From assembly GCA_035528895.1 (NCBI GenBank), contig DATKXS010000128.1:1-51419 (forward strand): a DNA stretch of 51,419 bases. Direction: 5' to 3'. Positions 1 to 8,895 of the stretch are shown here, in pieces; the first letter of the stretch is position 1; each line of letters opens with the position of its first letter. The DNA comes from UBA8522 sp035528895. GTDB lineage: Bacteria; Acidobacteriota; Aminicenantia; Aminicenantales; UBA8522. The position numbers were made by a program, and so were the translations under genes. The notes under the pieces were generated by a model. It did no database searches. It was not told the DNA's origin and saw only the letters and a program-made list of their open reading frames with translations.

Positions 1-824
1 AGGCGCAGAGCCTCTTCTCCGCAGCCCATGGCGATGGCCAGGAGCTGGGTGAAATAAAGGATCGGAATTTTCTTGAATTCAGAGTATTTCTTGGCGGTTT
101 CATTCTGCCGGTGGTCCAGGTTGAAGGCGCAGAGCGGGCAGCTGACGGAGACAAGGTCAGCCCCGCGGCTCTGGGCGGAGGTCAGGATACTGAATGTCCG
201 GTCGGCGACCATCTCCGGTTTATCGACCGTCTGATAGGCCCCGCAACACTCCGTTTTATAGGGAAAATCAACGGCCTCTGCTCCGAGGACGGCCGCCAGG
301 TCGTCGAGGATGGTCGGGTTCTCCATGTCGTCGAGGCCGATCTCCTTGGGGCGAACGAGGAGACAGCCGTAATAGCTGGCCACTTTAAGGTCGTGGAGGG
401 GTTTTTTGACCTTCTTGCCGATGGTTTCGAAGCGGACGTCCTCCCGGAGCAATTCGAGCAGGTGCCGGACCTTGACGTCCCCCTGGTAGGCGATCTTCTC
501 CTCGTCCATGAATTTATGGATCTTCTGCAAGCTCTCCGGATCGGCCTTGATCCTTTCGTTGACACGCTTGAGCGTGTTGTAGCACATCGCGCAGAGGGTC
601 ATGACCGAATCTGCCTCGGCCTCCTTGACGCGGATCAGGTTGCGGATTGAAGCGAGGTGGTGCATCAGGTCGTCGGTTGCCAGAGAGTAGACGGTCCCGC
701 AGCAATTCCAGCGCGGGAGCTCCTTAACGTCGACTCCGAGCTCGCGCAGCGCACAGAGAGTGGAATCCTCGAAATTCTTGGCGTTGCTCTTAAGAGTGCA
801 ACCTGGATAATAGCTGACTTTCAT
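1..824 (-). CDS. hdrB: HdrB-like heterodisulfide reductase subunit B (3' end cut by window)
   Basis: Partial: 274 codons are visible and the reading frame runs off the left edge. The start is ATG at 824-822 (MKVSYYPGC...). Two CCG-type cysteine repeats are visible. The first is PGC, then WNCCG, then LCAMC; the second is YYGC, then ECCG, then CPLC. Known: such repeats bind the noncubane iron-sulfur cluster that splits disulfides in HdrB. It lies 58 nt downstream of hdrC on the same strand, so the two are probably cotranscribed. Inference: a soluble electron-transfer module for a thiol/disulfide or related carrier. The true substrate cannot be told from HdrBC alone, and no HdrA flavoprotein is in the window, though it could lie beyond the left edge. 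Related CCG proteins include GlpC and succinate dehydrogenase subunit E. Confidence 0.88.
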   Translation of the reverse strand, partial: MKVSYYPGCTLKSNAKNFEDSTLCALRELGVDVKELPRWNCCGTVYSLATDDLMHHLASIRNLIRVKEAEADSVMTLCAMCYNTLKRVNERIKADPESLQKIHKFMDEEKIAYQGDVKVRHLLELLREDVRFETIGKKVKKPLHDLKVASYYGCLLVRPKEIGLDDMENPTILDDLAAVLGAEAVDFPYKTECCGAYQTVDKPEMVADRTFSILTSAQSRGADLVSVSCPLCAFNLDHRQNETAKKYSEFKKIPILYFTQLLAIAMGCGEEALR

Positions 825-882
825 GGGAATTCCTTCTTCGGATGAGGTCGGATGATGGGTGCATTATCTCTGATCGAAATTA

Positions 883-1290
883 TTAAGATAAGAATTTCCG
901 GAAGTTGCTGATCAGGGCGATGGCCGGGACACAGGCCTTCTCCTCGGCGCTGAGCTTAGGCACCTCGACATGGTCCCGTCTTTTACGGAGCAGGACCTGG
1001 CGGACCGCCTCCATCACTTCAGCGATCTTGATCCCCTTGGGACAGCGAACGTTGCAGGTGTAACAAGAAGCGCAGACCCAGATCGACTTGGCCGCGAGGA
1101 GTTCGTCCTTGAGCCCGAGCTGGGCGTAACGGATGACCTGGTTGGGCAGGATGTCCATCTCGCCGACAGCCGGGCAGCCGGCCGAGCACTTGCCGCACTG
1201 ATAGCAGGCCAACAGCTTCTGGCCGCTGATCTCTTCGATCTTCTTAACAAAATCATCTTCGATATTCTTCTTGGAGATGTTCGTTCTCAT
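883..1290 (-). CDS. hdrC: HdrC-like 4Fe-4S dicluster protein
   Basis: A 135-residue protein with two classical 4Fe-4S motifs, CYQCGKCSAGCP near residues 29-40 and CASCYTCNVRCP near residues 73-84. This is the layout of heterodisulfide reductase subunit C. Known: HdrC passes electrons to the cysteine-rich HdrB. An AAGGA Shine-Dalgarno just upstream of the ATG supports the start. The next gene downstream is hdrB. Upstream, 94 nt separate it from the alpha/beta hydrolase gene on the same strand, with no good promoter seen. There are no membrane segments, so it is expected in the cytoplasm. Confidence 0.9.
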   Translation of the reverse strand: MRTNISKKNIEDDFVKKIEEISGQKLLACYQCGKCSAGCPAVGEMDILPNQVIRYAQLGLKDELLAAKSIWVCASCYTCNVRCPKGIKIAEVMEAVRQVLLRKRRDHVEVPKLSAEEKACVPAIALISNFRKFLS

Positions 1291-1384
1291 TGTTCCTTAT
1301 CTCTTTCAAACTTGAGAGGACCGAGACGGGATGGAAACGGCTTTCTGAGCCCGAAAAAGACCCTCCAGTAAAACACAATTTTCT

Positions 1385-2188
1385 TCACCTGTCAAGAAAA
1401 TGAGAGGGGGGATCGCCGCCGAAAAAGCCGATGATTTGCCGGATGTCCTCCTGGGGAAATCGGCTCTGGAAATAATCCTCGGTGACTTCGAGGGGGTAGT
1501 GATCGAAACCGACACGGACGACCTTCAATCGTTCGACGTTCTCCTCAAAAAACTTCAACAGAGGGTCGTTCTTGACAGTCCTGTCCGCGTGGCTGAGGAT
1601 GAGGACGTAGGGCCGCTCATGGAAGCGGCAGGGCCGGCGATGGCTGAGGATGATCCGGGCGGTCTCGAAGAAAGTCCGTCCCTCCATCTGGCTGAGAAGA
1701 GTATCGATCCGTTCGGCCGGATAGTCACTGTACCAGTGAAAAACACGATGGAAGAAGCGGTGGTTCCAGACCTTTGTTGGCAGGTCGAAGGCCAAGGCCA
1801 TGCGTACCAGGAAAGCATAGGAGGATCTCTTGACCAGGCCCAGGTTCAGCCAGCGGGCGCTGAGATAGGGCGTGATAGCCACGACACCCCGGCAGCGTTC
1901 GTCGGGGCGCAGATGACTGATCACGGCAAACCCGAAAGATATGCCGCCCAGGAGATAGCTGTCGAGCCCGAGGTCATCGAGCCGACGCCGAACGTAGTCA
2001 GCATAGTTTTCTAGAGAGACCTCGCTGAGGGGCGGGACGTCCCTGATGAAGCCGGGGAGGTCGATGAAGTGGACGCGGAAGAAACGTCCCAGATAATCGA
2101 TCAGCCCCCGCAGGACCAAGCTGTTCGTCAGGAAGGCGTTGACCAGCACGAGATTTTCTTTTTGACGGGGAAATAGATTGGCACTCAT
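1385..2188 (-). CDS. Alpha/beta hydrolase
   Basis: A 267-residue protein with an alpha/beta-hydrolase signature: nucleophile elbow G-I-S-F-G near residue 82, a later SHADRTV segment for the catalytic Asp, and FDHYPLEV near the C-terminus for the His. The early segment LVLVNAFLTNS...LIDLPGF resembles the oxyanion-hole region of the fold. No signal peptide is seen. The substrate cannot be predicted. A strong promoter (TTGACT-17-TAAATA) ends 13 nt upstream of the ATG and there is no Shine-Dalgarno, so the transcript should have almost no leader. It sits between the SpeE-like gene and hdrC without obvious functional linkage. Confidence 0.8.
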   Translation of the reverse strand: MSANLFPRQKENLVLVNAFLTNSLVLRGLIDYLGRFFRVHFIDLPGFIRDVPPLSEVSLENYADYVRRRLDDLGLDSYLLGGISFGFAVISHLRPDERCRGVVAITPYLSARWLNLGLVKRSSYAFLVRMALAFDLPTKVWNHRFFHRVFHWYSDYPAERIDTLLSQMEGRTFFETARIILSHRRPCRFHERPYVLILSHADRTVKNDPLLKFFEENVERLKVVRVGFDHYPLEVTEDYFQSRFPQEDIRQIIGFFGGDPPSHFLDR

Positions 2189-2201
2189 AAAAAAGTCTAC
2201 T

Positions 2202-2230
2202 TATTTACCACAGCGGGCTGGTGAAGTCAA
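2202..2230 (-). promoter_or_regulatory. Sigma70-type promoter for the alpha/beta hydrolase gene
   Basis: Read on the minus strand, TTGACT (2230-2225), a 17-nt spacer and TAAATA (2207-2202). The -35 box overlaps the stop codon of the upstream SpeE-like gene. Only 13 nt separate the -10 box from the hydrolase ATG. Confidence 0.6.
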
Positions 2231-4371
2231 CCTAAGAGCGGACCTTTTTTCGGCCGGGCGAGCAAAAAAAGAAAACAGAGCGCATTGAGGACGATCACGG
2301 ATTCGATGACGCGGGTCAGGCCCGCCAGAGGGATGAGCAGCGATGACGTCAACAGGGCTCCGATGAAAGATCCGATGAGGTCGAAAGCATAGCCGCGGCC
2401 GTAGTCGGCTCTGGCGCGAAGATAGAGCTGGTTAGAGACGACGAAAAGACGACCTCCCAGGAGGCCGAAAAGAAGTAGGATGAGGAAGGCGAGGAATTCG
2501 GGCGGGTAAGCAGGGATGATAAACCGAAATGAGCCCAAAAGGGCCAAGAAAGAAGCCTGGATGGCCGCCAGCCGGCCGAAGGCAATGTCTTTTTCTTTGG
2601 TACGGAAGGAGGCGCCCAGAAAGAGTCCGAACATGAACGTGGAGAGCAACAAAGCCACGCGCCCATAGAGATAGCCATAGAGTGCCTGGAACCAGATGAG
2701 CACGACGATCTCGGCCACGATCGTGGTCAGACCCATGACAGCCAGGGGTATCAGGCTGAAACTCGTCTCTTTTTTCCTCGCCCAGAGGACCATGAGGAAG
2801 ACGGAGAAAAGGAGGAGGGGAAATCCAAGAAGCCAGAACAGGGAAAGTCTGGACAAGGACCGCATGATCCGGGCTTCCGGCCCCCGGAATTGAGTGCTCC
2901 AATGGGAAGCCTGCAAGAAGAAGCTGACCGGAGCCAAGTCCGAGTTGGTCCGATGGAGGCCGGAGGCGAGCTTTTTGTCAAGGTATTCGACGCGCAGCGG
3001 GTGAAGACGGGACTCGAGCGACCGGGATTCGAGATGCCGGGTGGGCAGCTTCAGGGCAGCGATTCGGCGGCCAAGCTCTGCGGGATCGATGGTCAGAGGA
3101 TTCGAGGAGGCCAGGAAGATGTTGCGGCCGCCGGGAACAACCTTGACCTCTGGGAAAACGCTTGTCAGCGTGTAATATAGGGAGGAAAGAAACTGCTGAA
3201 GGTCGGGGCCGATGACGTTCTCCGAGGAGGGAACCAAGAAAGAAAAAATACCGCCGGATCGAAGATGATTCTTGGCTAGAAGGAAAAATTCCTTGGTGTA
3301 GAACCTGTTGATCTGGGCGGTGGCCGGCTCCGGCAGATTGAGGATGATGATCTCGTAATCGTCGGAGGAATTCCTAAGAAAGGCCCTTCCATCCTGGAAA
3401 ATGATTCGGACCCGCGCCGAAGCCAAGGTATCGGTTCTCTCTCCCTCCAGAAAGCGACGGGACATCCGGATGATCTCCGGGTCGAGTTCGACGCAATCGA
3501 CCTGCACATTTGGATACTTCAGCAGCTCATCAAGAGTTTGGCTGGCTCCCCCTCCAATGAGAAGGACTCGGCGGGCCTCTGGATTCTGGAGCAGGGCGAA
3601 ATGCACGGACTCCTCGGCCGTGGCGGTGTCGGGGAAGGAATAGACGGGCGAGTTATTGCTATACAGGGTGTACTGTTCTTGAGTCTTGACGATCTGCAGC
3701 TTGCCGTAGCGGGAATCGCGGCCGGCGACGAGACGGAAAGGCTTCCAATAGGCTATTTGGGTCGGCCTGTCGGCCAGAGCGAACCCGGCCAGGACAGCCA
3801 GCAAACCCATGGCCCAGGGCAGGGAAGGCCTGCGCTCATCCGACCAATAGACCAAGACTGCGGTCACCCCGCCGATCGCTGCGGCCGCGATCCAAGAAGC
3901 AGCAAAAAGGGCCAGGAGAAAAAGGACGGTCGGGCCCGCCGCCACGGCCCCCAAGGATTCCCAGATGTAGACCCGCTTGATATCGCCGCCCCGACGGCAG
4001 ACGTTGACCACGAAGAGGGCGCCGAGGGGAAAGCCGATCAGGGCACAGACCCCGAAGGACATCAAGATGACCGGGAGCCAGCCCACGATTTCGCCGGGCA
4101 GCAATCGGAACAGGAAACGCGAGAATCTGACCGCGACGAGCGCGAATGGGAAGATGAAAATAACGAAAAAATAGATCAAGGTCAGGTTGGGAAATGACTT
4201 CATCTTTCCCGCCGCCAGGCTTCCCAGCCCGCCCCAGAGGAGCCAGGAGGCCAGGACGATACCCAAGGTCAGCTCGTTCCCATAGAAATAGGCGGAGAAT
4301 TCCCGGAGCAGAAGGATCTGGAGAGAAGTGGCCAGCAGGCCGAGGGAAAAAGCAGGGAGGTCTTTTCTCAA
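2227..4371 (-). CDS. Membrane-fused spermidine-synthase-like protein
   Basis: About 714 residues. An N-terminal multi-helix region (LLATSLQILLLREF, then several hydrophobic segments) is followed by a spermidine-synthase-type Rossmann domain (LIGGGASQTLDELL, ...VDCVELDPEII, ...ILNLPEP near the substrate loop), and then a second multi-helix region to the C-terminus. The best start is TTG at 4371, whose last two bases overlap the TGA of the radical SAM gene (TTGA). An ATG at 4485 would give a 38-residue extension lying wholly within the upstream gene. Known: these MFS-like/SpeE fusions are widespread but their product is mostly untested. The acidic residue of the canonical D-x-x-D catalytic loop is not clearly kept (NLPEP), so aminopropyl transfer should not be assumed. 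Context with AmrS and DUF362 suggests a common pathway. Confidence 0.75.
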   Translation of the reverse strand: MRKDLPAFSLGLLATSLQILLLREFSAYFYGNELTLGIVLASWLLWGGLGSLAAGKMKSFPNLTLIYFFVIFIFPFALVAVRFSRFLFRLLPGEIVGWLPVILMSFGVCALIGFPLGALFVVNVCRRGGDIKRVYIWESLGAVAAGPTVLFLLALFAASWIAAAAIGGVTAVLVYWSDERRPSLPWAMGLLAVLAGFALADRPTQIAYWKPFRLVAGRDSRYGKLQIVKTQEQYTLYSNNSPVYSFPDTATAEESVHFALLQNPEARRVLLIGGGASQTLDELLKYPNVQVDCVELDPEIIRMSRRFLEGERTDTLASARVRIIFQDGRAFLRNSSDDYEIIILNLPEPATAQINRFYTKEFFLLAKNHLRSGGIFSFLVPSSENVIGPDLQQFLSSLYYTLTSVFPEVKVVPGGRNIFLASSNPLTIDPAELGRRIAALKLPTRHLESRSLESRLHPLRVEYLDKKLASGLHRTNSDLAPVSFFLQASHWSTQFRGPEARIMRSLSRLSLFWLLGFPLLLFSVFLMVLWARKKETSFSLIPLAVMGLTTIVAEIVVLIWFQALYGYLYGRVALLLSTFMFGLFLGASFRTKEKDIAFGRLAAIQASFLALLGSFRFIIPAYPPEFLAFLILLLFGLLGGRLFVVSNQLYLRARADYGRGYAFDLIGSFIGALLTSSLLIPLAGLTRVIESVIVLNALCFLFLLARPKKGPLLG

Positions 4372-5489
4372 TCCCAGATTCCGGGAATGGGATTGCGGCA
4401 GAACCTGCAGGTTCCCTTTTCCAGGTGGATGTTTTTGACCAGGAGTCCGAAGCGTTCGATGATCGTTTTCCCGCAGCGAGGGCAATCGGTATTTTCAGCG
4501 CTGTGTCCGGGGACATTGCCTATGTAGACATAATGGAGTCCTTCCCGGATGGCCACCTTCCGCAGAGCCTCGAGTGTGGAAAGAGGAGTGGGCGGCAGGT
4601 TCTTGATCAGGTACATGGGATGGAAGCGGGTGAAATGGAGGGGAACATCCGGCCCGATCTCCTGGGCCATCCAGCGGCACATCTTCCGGATATCCTCGAC
4701 GCTGTCATTGAGCGTCGGGATGACGAGATAGACGATCTCGAGCCAGACCTTGCTCTTATGCACTGCCCGGATGGCGTCGAGCACGGGCTGGAGTTCCCCC
4801 CGGACGTAAGCGGTGTAAAAATCCTGGCGGAAGGCCTTGAGGTCGATCTTGACCGCATCGACGACCTGGAGGAGATCCTGCAGCGGCTCCGGCTGGATAT
4901 GACCGCCCGTCACCACGCAGTTCTTTATTCCTTTCCGGCGGGCCGCCACTGAAGAATCGTACATGTATTCGAAAAAGACGATGGGCTCGGTATAGGTGTA
5001 AGCGATGGAGGCGCACTGGTATTTCAAGGCGGCCGCGGCCACCCCTTCAGGAGACAGGTCGAAATGCGGTACTTGCTCGGGACGGGCCTGGGAAATTTGC
5101 CAGTTCTGACAGAACTTGCAGTTCAAATTGCAGCCGGCCGTGGCGATCGAAAAAGCATCACTGCCCGGTAAAAAATGGAAGAACGGTTTCTTCTCGATCG
5201 GGTCCACGTTGGCCGAGCAGGCTTTGCCGTAAACGAGCGTGTAGTAGGTTCCGCCGTCGTTCTGCCGGACACCGCAGTAGCCGCGCTCCTTGTCGCCCAG
5301 CTTACAGAGGCGAGGGCAGAGGAGACATTCGATCTCCCGGTCCGGATGTTTTTTGTAATAACGGGCTTCGACGTGGGAGAGATTGGCAACGTCCTGGAAG
5401 GCCAGAAGGCGCCCGAGAGCTCGGGCTGCGCCTGTTCCCAAAAACAACCCTGTTCCCACCAGGGATTGGCAGAACCGCCGTCGTTTCAT
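4368..5489 (-). CDS. amrS: AmmeMemoRadiSam-system radical SAM protein with Tat-like leader
   Basis: A 373-residue protein. The radical SAM CxxxCxxC is C120-C124-C127 (AGCNLNCKFCQNW). It is preceded by a cysteine-rich N-terminal segment (CLLCPRLC, GYCGVR) and followed at the C-terminus by a zinc-ribbon-like CPRC...CRFC pair. This is the layout of the PFL-activase-like AmmeMemoRadiSam family. The N-terminus MKRRRFCQSL plus a hydrophobic stretch resembles a twin-arginine signal. The start at 5489 has AGGGGAG at a suitable distance; an in-frame ATG at 5852 would overlap the DUF362 gene and give a non-homologous extension. Neither the Memo nor the AMMECR1 partner is in this window. The role is unknown; the family is thought to modify a peptide or small molecule. 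Confidence 0.88.
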   Translation of the reverse strand: MKRRRFCQSLVGTGLFLGTGAARALGRLLAFQDVANLSHVEARYYKKHPDREIECLLCPRLCKLGDKERGYCGVRQNDGGTYYTLVYGKACSANVDPIEKKPFFHFLPGSDAFSIATAGCNLNCKFCQNWQISQARPEQVPHFDLSPEGVAAAALKYQCASIAYTYTEPIVFFEYMYDSSVAARRKGIKNCVVTGGHIQPEPLQDLLQVVDAVKIDLKAFRQDFYTAYVRGELQPVLDAIRAVHKSKVWLEIVYLVIPTLNDSVEDIRKMCRWMAQEIGPDVPLHFTRFHPMYLIKNLPPTPLSTLEALRKVAIREGLHYVYIGNVPGHSAENTDCPRCGKTIIERFGLLVKNIHLEKGTCRFCRNPIPGIWD

Positions 5490-5511
5490 GCTCGCCACTT
5501 CTCCCCTAAGA

Positions 5512-6426
5512 TTATACCTCATCCTCGATGATTTGGATGTCCTCGACGCCGGAACGGCCGAGCCCCATTCCTTCAGCCGTCCTGAGATAGAGCGGCTGCC
5601 GGCCTTCCTCCTGGAGCGAAGGGAGTCCTTTGTTCGAACGCAACCGTTCGACCAGCCGCCAGCCCACCGCATCCGCAGCCACGGGGTCCAGGCTGAAGAC
5701 GAGCCGGCCGGAAGGCTCCGCCCATCGGGAATGGTAGGCCGGCCCGCGATGGTATTGGACGAGCAAAGCGTCCAGGATAGAGAGCCGATGCTTCTCCTTG
5801 ACCATCGGGGTATCGAAGAGCTCGGCGATGAACGGATCGCAATGGGTATCATGGTACTTATTGGGATTATGGATGGCGCCGAAATAGTTTTTCATCCCGG
5901 CTGTGACCCCGGCCAGGCCGTGATCCTTGAGGATGGCCAGACTGATGGAAGCGGTCACGAAATTTGTCTGGATGGTCGAGAAGAGGCTGCCGATACTGAG
6001 GTGAGAGACAGGTTCGGTCTCGTATCCGGCACCGGCCGTGTCTGTCGCAAAAATCTTGAGTCCGTTCGAGCCATCCGCAAGACGATACCCCGCATCCCGC
6101 AGCTCCCGGTTGGTCCTGTCCCAGATGACGATGTTTTTTTCGGGGACGCCGCTCTCGGAGAGAAGGTTCGCCAGGGCCAGGGAGAGCTCGGGTCGAGTCG
6201 AGATCCTGCGGCCGCCGATGGTATTGACCTTGATCCCCACACGGTCCCGGCGCGAAAAGTGCCGGGCCAGACCTTCTTTCGCATCCCCAGCGCCGGTCAG
6301 ATGTCGAATTCCGAGCGCCAGCATGGCGGCGATCTTTGTCCCGTCGATCTCGCCGTCCCGGCCGAGGACTCCCGTCCCTTTGATCACGACGACCTTGGAC
6401 TCGTTCATCCTCTTATCAAAGTACAT
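5512..6426 (-). CDS. DUF362 family protein
   Basis: About 304 residues from the ATG at 6426. The conserved part begins at SKVVVIKGTG and includes RVGIKVNTIGG, a central ...ILKDHGLAGVTAGMKNYFG segment and a C-terminal LDPVAADAVGW motif, typical of DUF362. It has no cysteine clusters, unlike ferredoxin-fused members. Start choice is uncertain: an upstream ATG at 6480 has no ribosome site, 6426 follows AGGAGA closely, and 6408 is also possible. It is 22 nt upstream of amrS on the same strand and probably in the same operon. Known: DUF362 genes often accompany radical SAM or iron-sulfur genes. Function is unassigned. Confidence 0.75.
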   Translation of the reverse strand: MYFDKRMNESKVVVIKGTGVLGRDGEIDGTKIAAMLALGIRHLTGAGDAKEGLARHFSRRDRVGIKVNTIGGRRISTRPELSLALANLLSESGVPEKNIVIWDRTNRELRDAGYRLADGSNGLKIFATDTAGAGYETEPVSHLSIGSLFSTIQTNFVTASISLAILKDHGLAGVTAGMKNYFGAIHNPNKYHDTHCDPFIAELFDTPMVKEKHRLSILDALLVQYHRGPAYHSRWAEPSGRLVFSLDPVAADAVGWRLVERLRSNKGLPSLQEEGRQPLYLRTAEGMGLGRSGVEDIQIIEDEV

Positions 6427-6655
6427 GTCTCCTGATAACCTGTCAACCGTAACACCCTGGCGACGGGTAAGCACCTCCATACTATGTGATGAACATAATA
6501 GACAACTTGAGAATGTTAACGCTCCCGCTCAGGTTTTTTACGCCGTTCCCAAGTTATTCATCACAGAGATAGTGATGCTTATGCCGACGGATGAGATTTG
6601 CCAAAGACTCAGCCTTATAGTAAAGTTGCAATGAATGGAGAAAACGGAGGGCACC

Positions 6656-7558
6656 ATGAGCAAAAAAACAGCGAGACGGGTTGTTTCCCTGGGCCTGTCG
6701 TTTCTTTGGGTATGCTCCGCATTCGGCCAGGAGATATCAACCCCCCATCTCTCGGCCCTCCTGCCCAAACTGCCCGGATGGTCTCTCTCTGAGGCTCCTC
6801 GCGTCTTCTCGCCCGGCACCCTTTTCGAGTACATCAACGGCGCGGCCGAGAATTACCTGAGCTATGGGTTTCGCGAACTCGTAGTGAGCGATTTCAAGAA
6901 GGACGGATCAACGGCCTCCCTGACGGTCGAGATCTACGACATGGGGGACGAAACCCGTGCTTTCGGGATCTACAGCTCGGAACGATATCCGGAAAGCCGC
7001 TTCCTGAACATCGGCAGCCAGGGATACCTGGAAGAGGGGACACTCAACTTCATCGTCGGTGGGCTCTATGTGAAGCTTCTCTGTTTTGACTGCGGGGAAG
7101 GCGCCGGGGACATCCTGCGGTCGGTCGCTCAGCAGGTGGAAACGAAGGTCCCGGTTAAAGGTCAACTCCCGTTGACGCTGAGTCTTTTTCCTCGCCAGGG
7201 TCTGGTCGACAACAGTGAAAAGTTCGTCCTCCAGAATGTTCTCGGATTCGGGTTCCTCCATCATGGTTATCTGGCGGACTATCGGGCGCAGGGCCAGGAA
7301 TTCGAGTTATTCATCATCCAGGGAACCAGTCCGCAGGACGCCCAGGACATGTTGGACCAGTACCTGGACAGCCAGCGCAAGGCCGGCCAGCCTCCCCGGA
7401 CAACTCCCCTGGGCTATCAGGTCAGAGACCGCTATTCCCACAATATTTACGTCGCCCTTTCCGGGAATATGATTATCGGGGTGATGAGAATCAAGGACGG
7501 GTTCGAGGCCTTGGGCGAAAAATACCTGGGATGGTTGGTCCAGTCCGTGAAAAAGTGA
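6656..7558 (+). CDS. Exported DUF6599-like protein
   Basis: A 300-residue protein with a clear Sec signal (MSKKTARRVVSLGLSFLW... ending near AFGQE). The mature part contains LPKLPGW, a FEYINGAAENYLSYGF segment and EIYDMGD...AFGIYSSER, features I associate with the DUF6599 family of Acidobacteria-like genomes. The start at 6656 is supported by GGAGGG at 6646-6651; an in-frame ATG at 6635 lacks a site. The protein is probably periplasmic. It stands alone: divergent from DUF362 and convergent with the HPt gene. No catalytic motif was recognised. Confidence 0.7.
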   Translation: MSKKTARRVVSLGLSFLWVCSAFGQEISTPHLSALLPKLPGWSLSEAPRVFSPGTLFEYINGAAENYLSYGFRELVVSDFKKDGSTASLTVEIYDMGDETRAFGIYSSERYPESRFLNIGSQGYLEEGTLNFIVGGLYVKLLCFDCGEGAGDILRSVAQQVETKVPVKGQLPLTLSLFPRQGLVDNSEKFVLQNVLGFGFLHHGYLADYRAQGQEFELFIIQGTSPQDAQDMLDQYLDSQRKAGQPPRTTPLGYQVRDRYSHNIYVALSGNMIIGVMRIKDGFEALGEKYLGWLVQSVKK

Positions 7559-7586
7559 CGCCCCGGTCGGATTGCCGGGAAACCAC

Positions 7587-7961
7587 TTAACCGAGCTCTT
7601 CCAGAGGGTGCACTTCCAGAAACGTCTTCAACCTTATGAACTCCGTTCCCAGGGCGCCTATGGCTTGCCGGGCCTTTTCCAAGTCGTTCTCCCGGCCGGC
7701 CATTTCGATGGCCAGTGAGAGCCTCTGGAGCGGCGCGAGGCTGAGGTTCGCCGAGGCCCCCTTGAGACTGTGGCCGACCTCCTGAATTTGAGTGGAGTCG
7801 CCGCGGGCGAGGGCCTCCTCAAGAAGGTGCTTTTTTTCGGCGAATTCCTGGGAATAGAGGTCGAGCAGCTCCTGGAGAAAAGAGACATCTCCACCTATTC
7901 TCTCGAGAACCGTCGAAAAATCGATGGGCTGACTGCTTTCAGAGTGGACTGGATCAGGCAT
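7587..7961 (-). CDS. HPt domain phosphotransfer protein
   Basis: A 124-residue single-domain protein carrying the HPt signature GHSLKGAS with the phosphoacceptor His at residue 64. The helical framework is as expected (LLDLYSQEF..., HLLEEAL, LAIEMAG). The ATG at 7961 overlaps the end of the diguanylate cyclase gene by 8 nt, so translation is probably coupled. Known: HPt proteins relay phosphate between the receiver of a hybrid kinase and a second receiver. Being last in the kinase - cyclase - HPt operon, it is the natural link from the kinase receivers to the REC domain of the GGDEF protein. This is inference from context. Confidence 0.9.
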   Translation of the reverse strand: MPDPVHSESSQPIDFSTVLERIGGDVSFLQELLDLYSQEFAEKKHLLEEALARGDSTQIQEVGHSLKGASANLSLAPLQRLSLAIEMAGRENDLEKARQAIGALGTEFIRLKTFLEVHPLEELG

Positions 7962-8895
7962 TTTTATGCTCCTGCTTGCGAGTTGATAGGCCGTTGGCCA
8001 CGACAATGCGGTTGCGCCCTTGGCTCTTGGCCTTGAGCAATGCTTCATCGGCGACCTTGATGAATCTCTCGGTGCTAAGAATCCCGGTGACGTCCGAGGC
8101 AGCGCAGCCAACAGAGATTGTCAGCGGGACCATATCCAACTCTGTTTTGATCCCTTTTTTGGCGACAGACAGGCGGACCCGTTCGGCGATCTTGAAGATT
8201 TCGGAGGAGCTGCAGCGGGGGAGGACGATGATGATCTCGTCCCCGCCATAGCGGCCGATCTTGTCCGATTTCCGGACATTCTTCTTGAGCCGGGAAACCA
8301 CTTGGAGAAGGGCCTGATCGCCGATATCATGGCCGTAAAAATCATTGATCCTCTTAAAATGATCGACGTCCAGCAGGATCACTCCCGTGGGCACTCCTTC
8401 TCTGTGCCCACGCTCCAACTCCTCCCTGAGGAATTTGGCGCTCTCGCTGCGATTCCAGATCCTGGTCAAACTGTCCCGGCTGGCGAGGTCCTTGAGCTGG
8501 TTTTGGACGAAGAGCAGCTTATCCTCGAGATCGATGATCCGTCTTCCCGTTTGGAGGCGGGCCCGCAGCTCCAGGAGATTGACGGGTTTGGTCATATAAT
8601 CGTCGGCACCGGAGGAGAGCCCGGTGATGATATCCTGCTTGCGGTCCTTGGCGCTGAGGAGGATGATATAAGTGTACTTATATTTCTTGCGGCGGCGGAT
8701 CTTGCGGCAGACCTCGATCCCGTCCATTCCCGGCATCATCCAGTCCAGGAGGGTCATGCGAAGCTCTCCGTCTTGCAGGGCTTGCCAGGCTTCCGCTCCG
8801 CTGCGGGCGGGGACGACATAGTAGCCCCAGTTCAGCAGGTTTCTCTGCAGGATCTTTGAGCTGATGAGGTCGTCTTCGGCGATCAGGATTTTCAT
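7954..8895 (-). CDS. REC-GGDEF response regulator (diguanylate cyclase)
   Basis: A 313-residue protein. The receiver domain spans residues 1-120, with the acidic pair in LIAEDD, phospho-Asp D51 (LLDWMMPG) and a conserved TKP Lys. The GGDEF domain covers about 140-300, with active-site GGDE at 217-220 followed by I. An RxxD inhibitory site (RKSD, 208-211) lies exactly five residues before GGDE, so feedback inhibition by c-di-GMP is predicted. All catalytic residues look intact. This is PleD/WspR-like output: phosphorylation is expected to raise c-di-GMP synthesis. The ATG overlaps the TGA of the hybrid kinase gene by 4 nt. Three PilZ proteins, candidate c-di-GMP receptors, are encoded 17-21 kb away. 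Confidence 0.94.
   Translation of the reverse strand: MKILIAEDDLISSKILQRNLLNWGYYVVPARSGAEAWQALQDGELRMTLLDWMMPGMDGIEVCRKIRRRKKYKYTYIILLSAKDRKQDIITGLSSGADDYMTKPVNLLELRARLQTGRRIIDLEDKLLFVQNQLKDLASRDSLTRIWNRSESAKFLREELERGHREGVPTGVILLDVDHFKRINDFYGHDIGDQALLQVVSRLKKNVRKSDKIGRYGGDEIIIVLPRCSSSEIFKIAERVRLSVAKKGIKTELDMVPLTISVGCAASDVTGILSTERFIKVADEALLKAKSQGRNRIVVANGLSTRKQEHKNA

Noticed and set aside
5383..6435. 350-codon plus-strand frame opposite DUF362
   Set aside because: Runs through two well-supported minus-strand genes and has no recognisable domain.
7559..7586. CCCGG/CCGGG inverted pair between convergent genes
   Set aside because: Only a 5-bp stem and no T-tract; too weak to call a terminator.
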